DNA of 64,000 nt from contig NZ_CP152389.1 in NCBI RefSeq assembly GCF_038806765.1, positions 4,650,001 through 4,714,000 of the forward strand, given 5' to 3'. The position numbers and the translations under genes were made by a program. Shown here piece after piece: positions 52,025 to 61,779 of the stretch (within the stretch, counting starts at the first letter, position 1; each line of letters opens with the position of its first letter). The notes under the pieces are model-generated. The model was not told the origin of the DNA. It was given only the letters and a program-made list of their open reading frames with translations, and made no database searches. The stretch is from Mucilaginibacter sp. CSA2-8R (GTDB taxonomy: Bacteria > Bacteroidota > Bacteroidia > Sphingobacteriales > Sphingobacteriaceae).

Positions 52025-52043
52025 GCCCGAGTTAACATCGGGC
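52025..52043 (+). repeat. leader hairpin upstream of the beta-barrel gene
   Basis: GCCCGA-GTTAACA-TCGGGC is a 6-bp stem with a 7-base loop, about 98 bases before the start codon. It has no T-run, so it is not an intrinsic terminator. It may stabilise the mRNA or bind a regulator. Confidence 0.35.
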
Positions 52044-52140
52044 AAATCATCAAAACAAGGTTTACAAAATTAAAAAGACCAAAAATCTTTAAGTGGATAA
52101 CTATTGCTCAAAATTTACAAACACACAACACCTAACCATC

Positions 52141-54597
52141 ATGAAATCAATCATATATAGCATACTAATCGCCGTAGCATTCGTGGCCGGAGCTAATCAT
52201 GCTTTTGCGCAAAGCACTCCCCCTACCGGTAAAATTACCGGCTCGGCTATTACTGAGCAAGGTAAACCTGCCGATTATGCCACCATCACTCTGCTGCGCG
52301 CCAAAGACTCTAGCATTGTAAAAAGCAGTTTAACCAACGAAGCCGGCTTATACAATATAGATCGGGTTACTGCAGGTACTTACCTTATTAAAGCCACTAT
52401 TATTGGATATGATAAGTCTATAAGCGGTACGGTAACAGTTGTCGCAAATAGTGTTATTACCGTTCCGGTGCTAAAATTACAGCCTGCTACCAGCAGCTTA
52501 AAAGCGGTAAATGTGGTAGCTACTAAACCTTTAATTGAACGTAAGATAGACCGCACCGTAATTAATGTAGAAAACAGCGTACTGGCGGCAGGCAACTCGG
52601 CTATGGAAATTTTAGAACGTGCCCCCGGTGTTACCTTAGATAAAGATGACAACATTAGCCTGAAAGGCAAACAAGGCGTTACAGTAATGATTGATGGTAA
52701 ATTGACTTACCTATCGTCGGCTCAGTTGGCCAACCTGCTACGTTCAACTGATGGTAACGCTATTCAGTCTATCGAAATCATTACTAATCCTTCTGCCAAG
52801 TACGACGCAGCCGGAAACTCAGGTATCATCAACATTAAAATGAAGAAAAACCGTGCAGCCGGTACCAATGGCAGCTTTGCCGCCACCGGTGGCTATGGTA
52901 ACAATCATAAAGCCAGTTCATCTTTAAATTTGAATCACAAAAACGGTAAATTAAACGTATTTGGTAATTACAGCTATGTAAACAACAAACGTCCGCAGGA
53001 TATCAGACTCGATCGAGCCATCAACAATGGAGGGATAACCACTTTCTTCAATGAATCGACCGATATGCTGGGCAGTCGCAGCGCGCACAACTATAAAGTG
53101 GGCGCCGATTACGAGGTGAGTAAAAAGAATACATTGGGCGTGCAGGTTAGTGGCTACAACTCAGGCTTTGATGCCAATAGCTTTAATAATACGCTCATCA
53201 GCACCAACCAGGTTACCAACATTGCCGTAACCACCACCCGCAATACTACACTGGAAAGATACAATAACCTTACGGCTAATATCAACAACCGCCTGGTGAT
53301 TGATACCTTAGGCAAAGAGTTGAGCATGGATGCCGATTATTCTTACTTTAACAACCGCCAGAGTAATAACTATACTAACAATTTCTTTTATGGTGATGGC
53401 ACAACCTTGCGTACCAGTTCATTGCTACGTAACAACCTGCCCACTAAAATCAATATCGGTACTTTTAAAACAGACTATACCAACCCTATCGGTAAAACCA
53501 TGAAACTGGAAGCCGGTGCGAAATTTAGCTACGTAGCTACAAATAATGATTTGCGTACCGACTCTATACTAAATAATGTTTGGGTAACCGATGCCGGTCG
53601 CACCAACCTTTACAAGTACACCGAAAATATCAATGCAGGTTATTTTAACTTTAGCAAAAGCTGGAAAAAAACATCTTTACAGGCTGGGTTACGTGCAGAG
53701 CAAACCAACTCTAAAGGTGACTCAAGAGACATTAACAACATTACCTTAATAAACGAAAGACATTACCTGAGCTTTTTCCCGAGTGCGTTTATTAACCACG
53801 AGTTTTCAGACAACCATAGTTTAGGCATCAATTACAGCCGCCGCATTGATCGCCCGAGTTACGATGATTTGAACAGCTTTGTGCAAATTTTAAATGCTTA
53901 TACCTATGTTCAGGGCAACCCTAACCTTAAACCACAATATACTAACTCTTATGAGTTGACTTATACTTATAAAAAACGCTTTAACGCCACCCTGGGCTAC
54001 AGCAAAACCACCGATGTGATGGTTGAAGTACCCCGCCAGTTAGACGCACAAAAGGTAACTTTTATAACCCGCGACAATCTGGCCGCTCAAAACAGCTATA
54101 ACCTTAACCTGAGCTTGCCATTTACACTGGCCAAATGGTGGAATATGAATAACAACCTTACCGGTTTTTACCTGGGCTTTAAAGCCAACTCACCCGAACT
54201 GGTGCTAAACAACGGCCAGTTTGCTGCGCAGGGCAACTCTATTAATACGTTTACATTAAGCAAAACCGTAAAACTGGAAGGCACTTTCAATTACCAGTCG
54301 CCGTTAACTTACGGTTTGTTCCACATCCGTACCCAATATGGTTTGGATGCCGGTATCAGCAAATCATTCGCTGATAAAAAAGCCACCTTAAAATTTTCGG
54401 TTACCGACGTGTTTAATACCCGTCAGCAAAACCTTACGGTGCGCCAGGGCAACTTAAATTTTAACGTATTTCAGAAAAACGAAACACGCGTGGCCCGTTT
54501 AACTTTCACCTACAACTTTGGTAATGCCAAAATACAAGCCCGTAAACACAATAGCGGGGCGGATGAAGAAAAAAGCCGGGTAAAATCAGGCAACTAA
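52141..54597 (+). CDS. outer-membrane beta-barrel protein with carboxypeptidase-regulatory and plug domains
   Basis: An 818-residue OMP_b-brl_3-type protein. The start is the ATG at 52141 (MKSIIYSILIAVAF), which begins a signal peptide ending FAQ; an upstream in-frame GTG would add 16 polar residues and is unlikely. A carboxypeptidase-D-like domain spans about 30-110 (GKITGSAITEQGKPADYATI), a plug about 125-230 (SAMEILERAPGVTLDKDDNI, then QSIEIITNPSAKYDAAGNSG), and the barrel runs to LTFTYNFGNAKIQ. A charged, likely periplasmic tail follows. It is monocistronic. The ligand is unknown. Confidence 0.88.
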   Translation: MKSIIYSILIAVAFVAGANHAFAQSTPPTGKITGSAITEQGKPADYATITLLRAKDSSIVKSSLTNEAGLYNIDRVTAGTYLIKATIIGYDKSISGTVTVVANSVITVPVLKLQPATSSLKAVNVVATKPLIERKIDRTVINVENSVLAAGNSAMEILERAPGVTLDKDDNISLKGKQGVTVMIDGKLTYLSSAQLANLLRSTDGNAIQSIEIITNPSAKYDAAGNSGIINIKMKKNRAAGTNGSFAATGGYGNNHKASSSLNLNHKNGKLNVFGNYSYVNNKRPQDIRLDRAINNGGITTFFNESTDMLGSRSAHNYKVGADYEVSKKNTLGVQVSGYNSGFDANSFNNTLISTNQVTNIAVTTTRNTTLERYNNLTANINNRLVIDTLGKELSMDADYSYFNNRQSNNYTNNFFYGDGTTLRTSSLLRNNLPTKINIGTFKTDYTNPIGKTMKLEAGAKFSYVATNNDLRTDSILNNVWVTDAGRTNLYKYTENINAGYFNFSKSWKKTSLQAGLRAEQTNSKGDSRDINNITLINERHYLSFFPSAFINHEFSDNHSLGINYSRRIDRPSYDDLNSFVQILNAYTYVQGNPNLKPQYTNSYELTYTYKKRFNATLGYSKTTDVMVEVPRQLDAQKVTFITRDNLAAQNSYNLNLSLPFTLAKWWNMNNNLTGFYLGFKANSPELVLNNGQFAAQGNSINTFTLSKTVKLEGTFNYQSPLTYGLFHIRTQYGLDAGISKSFADKKATLKFSVTDVFNTRQQNLTVRQGNLNFNVFQKNETRVARLTFTYNFGNAKIQARKHNSGADEEKSRVKSGN

Positions 54598-54624
54598 TCC
54601 TACGCTATTACATCAATTTATATA

Positions 54625-54660
54625 AAACCCTCAAACGCCTGCAAGCTTTTGGGGGCTTTA
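54625..54660 (+). terminator. weak terminator after the beta-barrel gene
   Basis: CCCTCAAA pairs with TTTGGGGG (one G-T wobble) around a 12-base loop, followed by CTTTATATT. Modest stability and a broken T-run lower the confidence. Confidence 0.45.
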
Positions 54661-54732
54661 TATTATTACATACATTTGAACGTTAATTGCTATTAGCCAT
54701 CTACACCCGAATTTATTTAAAATACATTTTTA

Positions 54733-56871
54733 ATGAAACGTAAATTCCCCATCCGATTATTAGGTATGCTGATTTTTGCGGCGGCCTGTAATAATAATTC
54801 CCAATCAAATAAAACACCCGACGGTGCTTTAAGTACATCAAATCCTTTCTACGCGCCCAGCAAACTACCCTTCCAGGCTCCTGATTTCAGCAAAATCAAA
54901 AATGATGATTTTGTACCGGCTATGGAAGCCGGGATGAAGCAGCAACTGGCAGAAATTGATTCTATTACGAACAACAGCGCTGCACCAACTTTCGAGAACA
55001 CTATTGTTGGTATCGAAAAAAGCGGACAGTTACTTAGCCGTGTCAATCATGTTTTTAATTTACTATCGGGCGCCAACACTAACCCCGAATTACAAAAGAT
55101 TCAGGAAGATGAAGCGCCTAAGCTTACAGCCACTAATGATGCCATTTACTTAAACACCAAGCTATACCAGCGAGTACAGGCTATAAATGCGCAGCGCAGC
55201 CAGCTTAAACTGGATGCAGAGTCGGCAAGGTTGCTAGAATACTATGTGCAAAAATTTGAAATTGCGGGTGCCAAACTATCTGATACAGATAAAGACAAGC
55301 TTAAAGATTTAAATAAGGAAGAAGCCGGCTTAACCGCCAAATTCACCAATCAGTTGCTGGCTGCTGCTAAAGATGGCGCTTTGTTAGTGAGCGATAAGGC
55401 AGAGCTGGCCGGTTTACCGCAAGGCACCATTGATGCTGCCGCGCAGGATGCCAAAGCCGCTAAACATGATGGCCAGTGGTTAATACCCTTGCAAAATACC
55501 ACCCAACAACCTAACCTGCAATTTTTGAGCAACCGGGCTACTCGACAAAAACTGTTTGAAGCCTCATGGACTCGGGCCGAAAAAGGCGATGCCAATGATA
55601 CCCGCAAAACTATTTCGCGCATTGCACAAATTCGCACTGAGCAGGCTAAACTGTTAGGCTTTAAAAATTATGCTGCCTGGAAACTGCAAGACCAGATGGC
55701 AAAAACTCCGGAAGCCGTTGAACAGTTTTTAGGTAAACTGGTACCTGCCGCCACCAACAAGGCAACGCAGGAAGCCGGAGAAATTCAAAAAGTAATTGAT
55801 GCGCAAAAAGGTGGCTTCAAACTACAGCCTTGGGACTGGGACTATTACGCCGAGCAGGTACGCAAAGCCAAATACGACCTGGACGAAAACCAGGTTAAGC
55901 CCTATTTGGAGCTGAACAAGGTTTTACAAGATGGTGTTTTTTATGCCGCCAACCAACTGTATGGCATTACCTTTAAAGAACGTAAAGACCTGCCGGTTTA
56001 CCAGGCCGATGTACGGGTATTTGATGTGATGGACAGCAACGGCTCACAAATTGGCCTGTTTTACTGCGATTACTTTAAACGCGACAATAAATCAGGCGGG
56101 GCATGGATGAGCAATTTGGTGGAGCAGTCGGGCCTGATGGTCACCAAACCGGTCATCTACAATGTATGTAACTTTACCAAACCGGCTCCCGGTCAGCCTG
56201 CATTAATAAGCTTTGATGACGTGACTACTATGTTTCATGAGTTTGGACATGGCCTGCACGGCTTATTTGCCAGCCAGAAATATGCCAGCCTGTCGGGCTC
56301 TAACGTAGCCCGCGATTTTGTTGAATTTCCATCACAATTTAACGAGCATTGGGCATCAGACCCTAAAGTGTTTACCCGTTATGCACGCCATTACCAAACC
56401 GGTGCTGCTATGCCACAGGTGTTGGTTGATAAAATTAAAAAGGCAGCTACTTTTAACCAGGGCTATGCCTTAACTGAAGCATTGGCCGCAGCGTCGCTGG
56501 ATATGCAATGGCATACCCTGCCTGCCGGCAGCCCGCTGGAGGATGTTGATGAGTTTGAAGCAGCGGCTTTAAAAAGAACAGGCTTAAATTTACCGCAGAT
56601 ACCTCCGCGCTACCGTTCAAGCTACTTTTTGCACATTTGGTCTAATGGGTATGCTGCCGGTTACTATGCTTACACCTGGACCTCGATGCTGGAAAACGAT
56701 GCTTACTCCTGGTTTACAGAAAACGGTGGATTAACCCGCCAAAACGGACAACGTTTCCGCGACATGATTCTTTCAAGAGGCAATACCATTGAGTACGGCA
56801 AAATGTTCCGCGATTTCCGCGGCCACAACCCGGATATTAAACCATTGTTGAAGAAACGAGGCTTGTTATAG
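54733..56871 (+). CDS. dcp: M3-family zinc peptidase lipoprotein (peptidyl-dipeptidase Dcp-like)
   Basis: Cleaves dipeptides from the C-termini of oligopeptides. The zinc motif HEFGH (His502, Glu503, His506) and the third ligand Glu531 in DFVEFPSQ are intact, in the Dcp-type block TTMFHEFGHGLHGLF. The N-terminus MKRKFPIRLLGMLIFAAAC shows a lipobox with Cys19, so unlike E. coli Dcp it should be membrane-anchored in the periplasm. Length 712 is normal. It is monocistronic with a very strong terminator. The adjacent M14 peptidase points to peptide turnover at the envelope. Confidence 0.93.
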   Translation: MKRKFPIRLLGMLIFAAACNNNSQSNKTPDGALSTSNPFYAPSKLPFQAPDFSKIKNDDFVPAMEAGMKQQLAEIDSITNNSAAPTFENTIVGIEKSGQLLSRVNHVFNLLSGANTNPELQKIQEDEAPKLTATNDAIYLNTKLYQRVQAINAQRSQLKLDAESARLLEYYVQKFEIAGAKLSDTDKDKLKDLNKEEAGLTAKFTNQLLAAAKDGALLVSDKAELAGLPQGTIDAAAQDAKAAKHDGQWLIPLQNTTQQPNLQFLSNRATRQKLFEASWTRAEKGDANDTRKTISRIAQIRTEQAKLLGFKNYAAWKLQDQMAKTPEAVEQFLGKLVPAATNKATQEAGEIQKVIDAQKGGFKLQPWDWDYYAEQVRKAKYDLDENQVKPYLELNKVLQDGVFYAANQLYGITFKERKDLPVYQADVRVFDVMDSNGSQIGLFYCDYFKRDNKSGGAWMSNLVEQSGLMVTKPVIYNVCNFTKPAPGQPALISFDDVTTMFHEFGHGLHGLFASQKYASLSGSNVARDFVEFPSQFNEHWASDPKVFTRYARHYQTGAAMPQVLVDKIKKAATFNQGYALTEALAAASLDMQWHTLPAGSPLEDVDEFEAAALKRTGLNLPQIPPRYRSSYFLHIWSNGYAAGYYAYTWTSMLENDAYSWFTENGGLTRQNGQRFRDMILSRGNTIEYGKMFRDFRGHNPDIKPLLKKRGLL

Positions 56872-56894
56872 CCATCTATCTTAAATATGATGAC

Positions 56895-56933
56895 AAAAGA
56901 AAAGCGGATGCACTACACATCCGCTTTTCTTTT
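56895..56933. terminator. bidirectional terminator between dcp and the M14 peptidase gene
   Basis: A 16-bp perfect stem AAAAGAAAAGCGGATG/CATCCGCTTTTCTTTT with a 7-base loop and A/T runs on both sides, between convergent genes. Confidence 0.9.
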
Positions 56934-56948
56934 ATACCCGGGTTTTGA

Positions 56949-59453
56949 TTAGTTGCTCATAAACACGGCGTTGCCAAACAGTAGTTTACCGTTTTCCCAG
57001 AAACTGCGGAAAAGCGGATCGTCAGTTAAATAAACCAGCGAGCCTCGTCCCATCGACTGCACACCGAATAATAGGCCACTGCTCAACTTCTCTTTAGCTT
57101 TTTGCCCCACAAAGCCCGATACATAGCTATCCTTTTTTAACACGCCAACATTCACGCCGCTGTTGTCCAGGTAATCATAGATATCGTCACCCAATTTTAG
57201 CGTGTAATAATAAGACGGATATCCATAACCCAGCGGATGGGTGTTATCCAGGTACACCTTATATATAGCGCCGGGTACGTTATACCGGATGGCATCCCGG
57301 TCGCGGCCGTCATAAGCTTTTAAATCAGGAGTTTTTTTATTGGGTTTTCCATCTTTGTCATCATCCTTACTTTTAAGGGCAAATCCTTTTTTGTCGGCAA
57401 ACTGACCCACAGCACCCCCCATAGCAATTAGCTTACCGCCCTCGCTTATCCACGTCTGCAAACGCTCCAATGGGAAATTACTGTACCGTCCGTCCGGGAA
57501 GATGGCTACGTCATAATCGCTCAGCTTAATACGGCTCAAATCCTGGTAGCGTACTACCGAAACGGGGTACCCGATTTGCTGTTCAAAATAATGCCATACT
57601 TCACCCATATCGTTAGCAGATACGCCCTCGCCCGACACCAGCATAACGCGTGGCTTGGCAATAAATCCTACTGCGCTCGACCCTAAGTCAGCCCCTTTAT
57701 CTGCAAACCCGGTAGTCAGCGGTGTTAACTTGCGGCCTAATGAAGCAGCCAGGTCATTAACTACCTGGTCAAAATTGGTAATATGGTTACTGGCGCGTGT
57801 CAAAATTAGCGATCCGGCATTGAACTTCTTACTCCCTGCTTCAAAGGCGCCCGAACTATAACGCACTTTAATACCCTTCTGTAGTAGAGCTGCCAAAAAC
57901 TTAACATCCTGTACCGATTGCCAGTTAGCCACATAAGCATAAGCACGACCATTTTGAGTGTTAGTAGTGTTATTAGACGCTACATTTAAAGACGTTGTTG
58001 CCGGCTTAACGGACTCCGTTAAGGCATATGCCTTTAGTCCGTAAGCGTAAGGTAAAGACCATGCAGTAATATCGTAAGTATTGCTATCTGCAATAAATGT
58101 TTTAGGCTCAAGTAACACGTTCAGCAATACCGCCTTAGGCTGGTAAGCGTTAATCACCATATCATTAGGGCTAACTGTATAACTCTCCGTTTTACCATTA
58201 AAGTAGTTATAGCCGTTTACCGTACGGTTTACGCCGTAGCCATATTTAATTAAATTACGGTCGAGCAATTGCGCCAGTAAAGCCAGTTTATCGGCGTTTT
58301 CATTTTTGATGATGTAGGTCTTGTAAGTTCCCGGCGGATTGGTGCGACCGTTATCAAAATACTTTTTGAACTCGTCCAGCACTTTTTGGGTGTTGTTTGA
58401 TACGGCTTCAACAGTACTTAATCCGTTAGAGTGATGATGCGCAATGCGGTCGGCCAAAGTAAGCGTATCACCGCTGCGGGTAATTATCGCCAAGCCACCG
58501 CCCGGCCCACCACCCTGCTCATAAGTCATACCAATAGAGCCATTGTAAAGGGGGTAAGTATCGCCGTAAGATGGGTAAAGCAAATCAAAAACTTCCTTGG
58601 TAAAATACAGCCAGCCATTCTGGTCAAAATACTTAGCGTTGTTTTTACCAATAGTGGTTTGAAACTCGCGCTGCCAGGGTGTAATGTCTTTATGAAAAGG
58701 CTCGGCTGCTGGTGCAAAATAATAGGGGTTATTATAACTCTGCTCATGAAAATCAACATGAACCTGCGGCAGCCACTGATTGTATAAACCGGCTCTGCCC
58801 TGCACCTCTTTCTGTGTTTGCCAGGCCCAGTCACGGTTCAGGTCAAAATAATAATGATTTACCCTACCGCCCGGCCAGGGTTCGATATGCTCACGCGATG
58901 ACGCATTGGGGTCAGGCTGTGCACCGCGTACCTGGTTATAAAAATTCACGTAACGGTCGCGGCCATCAGGGTTCAGGCAGGGGTCAATCACCACCACCGT
59001 ATTTTTGAGCCAGGGGCGGGTACGGGTATTGGCCGGGTTCACCAGGTCATACAGTGTTTGCATGGCAGCTTCACTACTGCTGGGTTCATTGCCGTGCACG
59101 TTATAGCTCAACCAAACAATAGCAGGTGCGTTGCTCAAAGTAGCCGGTCCGTTGCTTAGTCCGGCTAAATACAGGTTATGCTGTCGTACCTCTTCTAAGC
59201 GGGCCAGGTTTTCTTCGCTACCTACCACAGCCACCATTAAAGGTCTCCCCTCGTTAGTGGTGCCGTACGATTGCAGCTTTACATTTTTTGATGCCTGCGC
59301 CACGTACTTTACATAGTCTGCTACCCGGTAATGATAAGTATACTGGCTACCCAGTGGGTAACCTAAAAATTCAGCAGGCGATTGCAGGGTTTGGGCAAAA
59401 ACGCCGCCCAAAAAGCTTAAGTAAAGAACAACAAATGCGTAAAGTTTTTTCAT
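56949..59453 (-). CDS. secreted M14-family zinc carboxypeptidase
   Basis: An 834-residue exported metallopeptidase. The start is the ATG giving MKKLYAFVVLYLSF with a signal peptide ending FAQ (residues 1-21); the frame is open 15 codons further but those residues are not signal-like. The catalytic domain covers about 25-390: zinc ligands His120 and Glu123 (SYNVHGNEPSSSEAA) and His236 (QVHVDFHEQSY), with DLNRDWAWQTQ for substrate binding. The C-terminal half has a glutamine-amidotransferase/DJ-1-like fold (YDVAIFPDGRYSNFPLERL, then GGKLIAMGG) of unknown use. It converges on dcp and diverges from recQ. Confidence 0.9.
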   Translation of the reverse strand: MKKLYAFVVLYLSFLGGVFAQTLQSPAEFLGYPLGSQYTYHYRVADYVKYVAQASKNVKLQSYGTTNEGRPLMVAVVGSEENLARLEEVRQHNLYLAGLSNGPATLSNAPAIVWLSYNVHGNEPSSSEAAMQTLYDLVNPANTRTRPWLKNTVVVIDPCLNPDGRDRYVNFYNQVRGAQPDPNASSREHIEPWPGGRVNHYYFDLNRDWAWQTQKEVQGRAGLYNQWLPQVHVDFHEQSYNNPYYFAPAAEPFHKDITPWQREFQTTIGKNNAKYFDQNGWLYFTKEVFDLLYPSYGDTYPLYNGSIGMTYEQGGGPGGGLAIITRSGDTLTLADRIAHHHSNGLSTVEAVSNNTQKVLDEFKKYFDNGRTNPPGTYKTYIIKNENADKLALLAQLLDRNLIKYGYGVNRTVNGYNYFNGKTESYTVSPNDMVINAYQPKAVLLNVLLEPKTFIADSNTYDITAWSLPYAYGLKAYALTESVKPATTSLNVASNNTTNTQNGRAYAYVANWQSVQDVKFLAALLQKGIKVRYSSGAFEAGSKKFNAGSLILTRASNHITNFDQVVNDLAASLGRKLTPLTTGFADKGADLGSSAVGFIAKPRVMLVSGEGVSANDMGEVWHYFEQQIGYPVSVVRYQDLSRIKLSDYDVAIFPDGRYSNFPLERLQTWISEGGKLIAMGGAVGQFADKKGFALKSKDDDKDGKPNKKTPDLKAYDGRDRDAIRYNVPGAIYKVYLDNTHPLGYGYPSYYYTLKLGDDIYDYLDNSGVNVGVLKKDSYVSGFVGQKAKEKLSSGLLFGVQSMGRGSLVYLTDDPLFRSFWENGKLLFGNAVFMSN

Positions 59454-59565
59454 CATGATTGTATGCAATAAATCTAATAAACAAATCCATATTTGCATGG
59501 GTAGGCTTACCTAAATATTGGTTTGCACCTTTATTTTAGGTATATTTATTATCCTTTTTATTAAC

Positions 59566-61713
59566 ATGACACCTATACAAGCGCTACATAAATACTTTGG
59601 ATATACCGAGTTTAGGCATCAACAGGAAGCTATTATTCGGCAACTGCTAAATGGCGGTGATGCCTTGGTACTGATGCCTACCGGCGGTGGTAAATCGTTG
59701 TGTTACCAGTTGCCCGCTGTTTTGTTGCCGGGCCTAACCATTGTGATATCACCGCTTATTGCACTGATGAAAGACCAGGTAGATAGCTTGAACATCAATG
59801 GCATACCAGCGGCCTACTTAAATTCGGGCCAAAACAACGAGGAGCAACAGGATATTATTAACCGCCTAAAAGCCGGAAAAATCAAGCTGCTTTACCTGGC
59901 ACCCGAGCGCCTGTTTAGCTCCGAGAGCCGGTTGGTTACCTTTTTAAAATCGCTGCCGATAAGTCTAATTGCCATTGACGAAGCACATTGTATTTCACAT
60001 TGGGGACACGATTTCCGTCCGGAGTATTTGATGCTCTCCCATTTCAAAACAGAGTTTCCGGCTATTCCGGTTATTGCACTTACCGCTACGGCCGACAAGC
60101 TTACCCGGCAGGATATACAGGATAAGCTGGCACTGCAAAACCCAGCAGTGTTTATCTCATCGTTCAACCGGCCCAATATCAGCTACACGGTATCACCTAA
60201 AAAGAACAACTATCAGCAGCTGCTCGAGTTTTTATCTATCCGTAAAGACGATTCGGGTATTATCTATTGCTTGTCTCGGGCCTCGACCGAAGATTTAGCG
60301 GCCGATTTACGCGAACAAGGCTTTACCGCCGAGGCCTATCATGCTGGTTTGGATAACGAAATTAAGGCCCGCAACCAGGAAAAGTTTCTGCGCGATGAGG
60401 TTAAACTGATGGTAGCTACCATTGCGTTTGGTATGGGCATTAACAAATCGAACGTGCGGTACGTGGTGCATTATGATTTGCCTAAAAACATTGAAGGTTA
60501 CTACCAGGAAACCGGCCGGGCCGGGCGCGATGGTTTGCCGTCAGAAGCCTTACTTTTCTTCTCGGCCGGGGATGCTTTCAAACTGCAGCGCTTTGCCAAG
60601 GTAGATGGCAATGAAGAGCAAAGCCGCATTATGCTGAAAAAGCTGGACGACATGGTCAAATACTGCCAGTTGCAAACCTGTCGCCGCCAGTATTTAATGC
60701 ATTATTTTAATGAGCCCTTCCCTGAGCATTGCGGCTCGTGCGATGTGTGCCTCACTGAATTTAAAAAGTTTGATGGCACGGTGCTCGCTCAAAAAGCACT
60801 ATCAGCCGTAACCCGGCTAAACCAGCGCTTTGGTACCACTTATGTTATCGACTTTTTACGTGGTTCGAAAAGCGAAAAAATACGCGAAGAACATAAGCAG
60901 CTTAAAACCTACGGCATTGGTACTGATGTAAGCAAGGCCGATTGGCAACGCTATTTTGCCCAACTCATTAATCAAGGCTTGTTACAAGTTACCGACGACC
61001 AATACCCGGTACTTAAACTAACCGATGCCAGTGAGGCTATCTTAAAAGGGAATCAAAAAGTAGAGTTTATATTAGCAGAAGAAACCGCCATGGCGGCCGA
61101 AATACAAACACCGGTTTATGAGGGCGGACTTTTGCAGGATTTAAAAACCATACGCTTTAACTTGGCCATGAACGAAAATGTGCCGGCTTACATCATCCTG
61201 TCGGATGCTGCCCTGCTTGAAATGGCTACCTACCTACCGCAAAATATGAACGAACTGGGCAATGTTTCCGGGTTTGGCGAGGTAAAACTTAAACGCTATG
61301 GCGAAGCATTTTTAAACGCCATTACCAACTATAGCCAGCAGCATGGTTTATCGTCGCAAATGAGCAGTAAGCGGACTAAGCCTGCCCCTCGCAGTAAAGC
61401 GCCTCGCTCATCCAGTGCAGGTACTACTCAGCGCGAAAGTTTCGACCTATATCGCTCCGGTAAATCTATTGCAGAAATAGCCGCACAGCGCAGCTTGTCG
61501 TCAACCACCATCGAAAGCCATTTGTGCAGTTTCATACAAACCGGTGAAATGAATGTAGCCGAAATGGTTCCTCAGCATAAAATGCAGCCTATACAAAATG
61601 CAGCCGAAAGCTACGGAACTGACCGGTTGGCCCCGCTCAAAGAAGTTTTAGGCGACGGCTACACGTATGCCGAAATTAAAGCCGTAATAAGCTGGTTAAA
61701 ACGTGATGCATAG
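59566..61713 (+). CDS. recQ: ATP-dependent DNA helicase RecQ
   Basis: A 3'-5' helicase acting in recombination and fork repair. The start is the ATG at 59566 (MTPIQALHKYFGYTEFRHQQ), giving 715 residues; an earlier in-frame TTG would add a hydrophobic lead foreign to RecQ. Seen in order: Walker A PTGGGKS (38-44), DEAH in IDEAHCISHWGHDFRPEY, motif VI QETGRAGRDGLP, RQC zinc cysteines (CQLQTCRRQY, EHCGSCDVC), an HRDC domain near 520-600, and a C-terminal HTH_40-like segment (FDLYRSGKSIAEIAAQRSLS) common in Bacteroidota RecQ. Confidence 0.96.
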   Translation: MTPIQALHKYFGYTEFRHQQEAIIRQLLNGGDALVLMPTGGGKSLCYQLPAVLLPGLTIVISPLIALMKDQVDSLNINGIPAAYLNSGQNNEEQQDIINRLKAGKIKLLYLAPERLFSSESRLVTFLKSLPISLIAIDEAHCISHWGHDFRPEYLMLSHFKTEFPAIPVIALTATADKLTRQDIQDKLALQNPAVFISSFNRPNISYTVSPKKNNYQQLLEFLSIRKDDSGIIYCLSRASTEDLAADLREQGFTAEAYHAGLDNEIKARNQEKFLRDEVKLMVATIAFGMGINKSNVRYVVHYDLPKNIEGYYQETGRAGRDGLPSEALLFFSAGDAFKLQRFAKVDGNEEQSRIMLKKLDDMVKYCQLQTCRRQYLMHYFNEPFPEHCGSCDVCLTEFKKFDGTVLAQKALSAVTRLNQRFGTTYVIDFLRGSKSEKIREEHKQLKTYGIGTDVSKADWQRYFAQLINQGLLQVTDDQYPVLKLTDASEAILKGNQKVEFILAEETAMAAEIQTPVYEGGLLQDLKTIRFNLAMNENVPAYIILSDAALLEMATYLPQNMNELGNVSGFGEVKLKRYGEAFLNAITNYSQQHGLSSQMSSKRTKPAPRSKAPRSSSAGTTQRESFDLYRSGKSIAEIAAQRSLSSTTIESHLCSFIQTGEMNVAEMVPQHKMQPIQNAAESYGTDRLAPLKEVLGDGYTYAEIKAVISWLKRDA

Positions 61714-61714
61714 A

Positions 61715-61744
61715 TAAAGCCCTGTAGATTTGTACAGGGCTTTA
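61715..61744. terminator. bidirectional terminator between recQ and dnaA
   Basis: TAAAGCCCTGTA and TACAGGGCTTTA form a 12-bp perfect stem with a 6-base loop between the two convergent genes, 1 base after the recQ stop. Flanking T-runs are short. Confidence 0.75.
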
Positions 61745-61779
61745 AGCTTATAATTGGTTAGTAAAAATGAGCAAGACAA

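Larger units (their letters stand above)
51800..52140. other. intergenic region upstream of a beta-barrel gene
   Basis: 341 bases. It contains the PspC-operon terminator, an ECF-like promoter candidate and a short leader hairpin; the rest is AT-rich without further structure that I see. Confidence 0.5.

Noticed and set aside
59518..59565. Extended N-terminus of RecQ from a TTG
   Set aside because: Would add a hydrophobic segment unlike any RecQ; the ATG at 59566 gives the conserved start.
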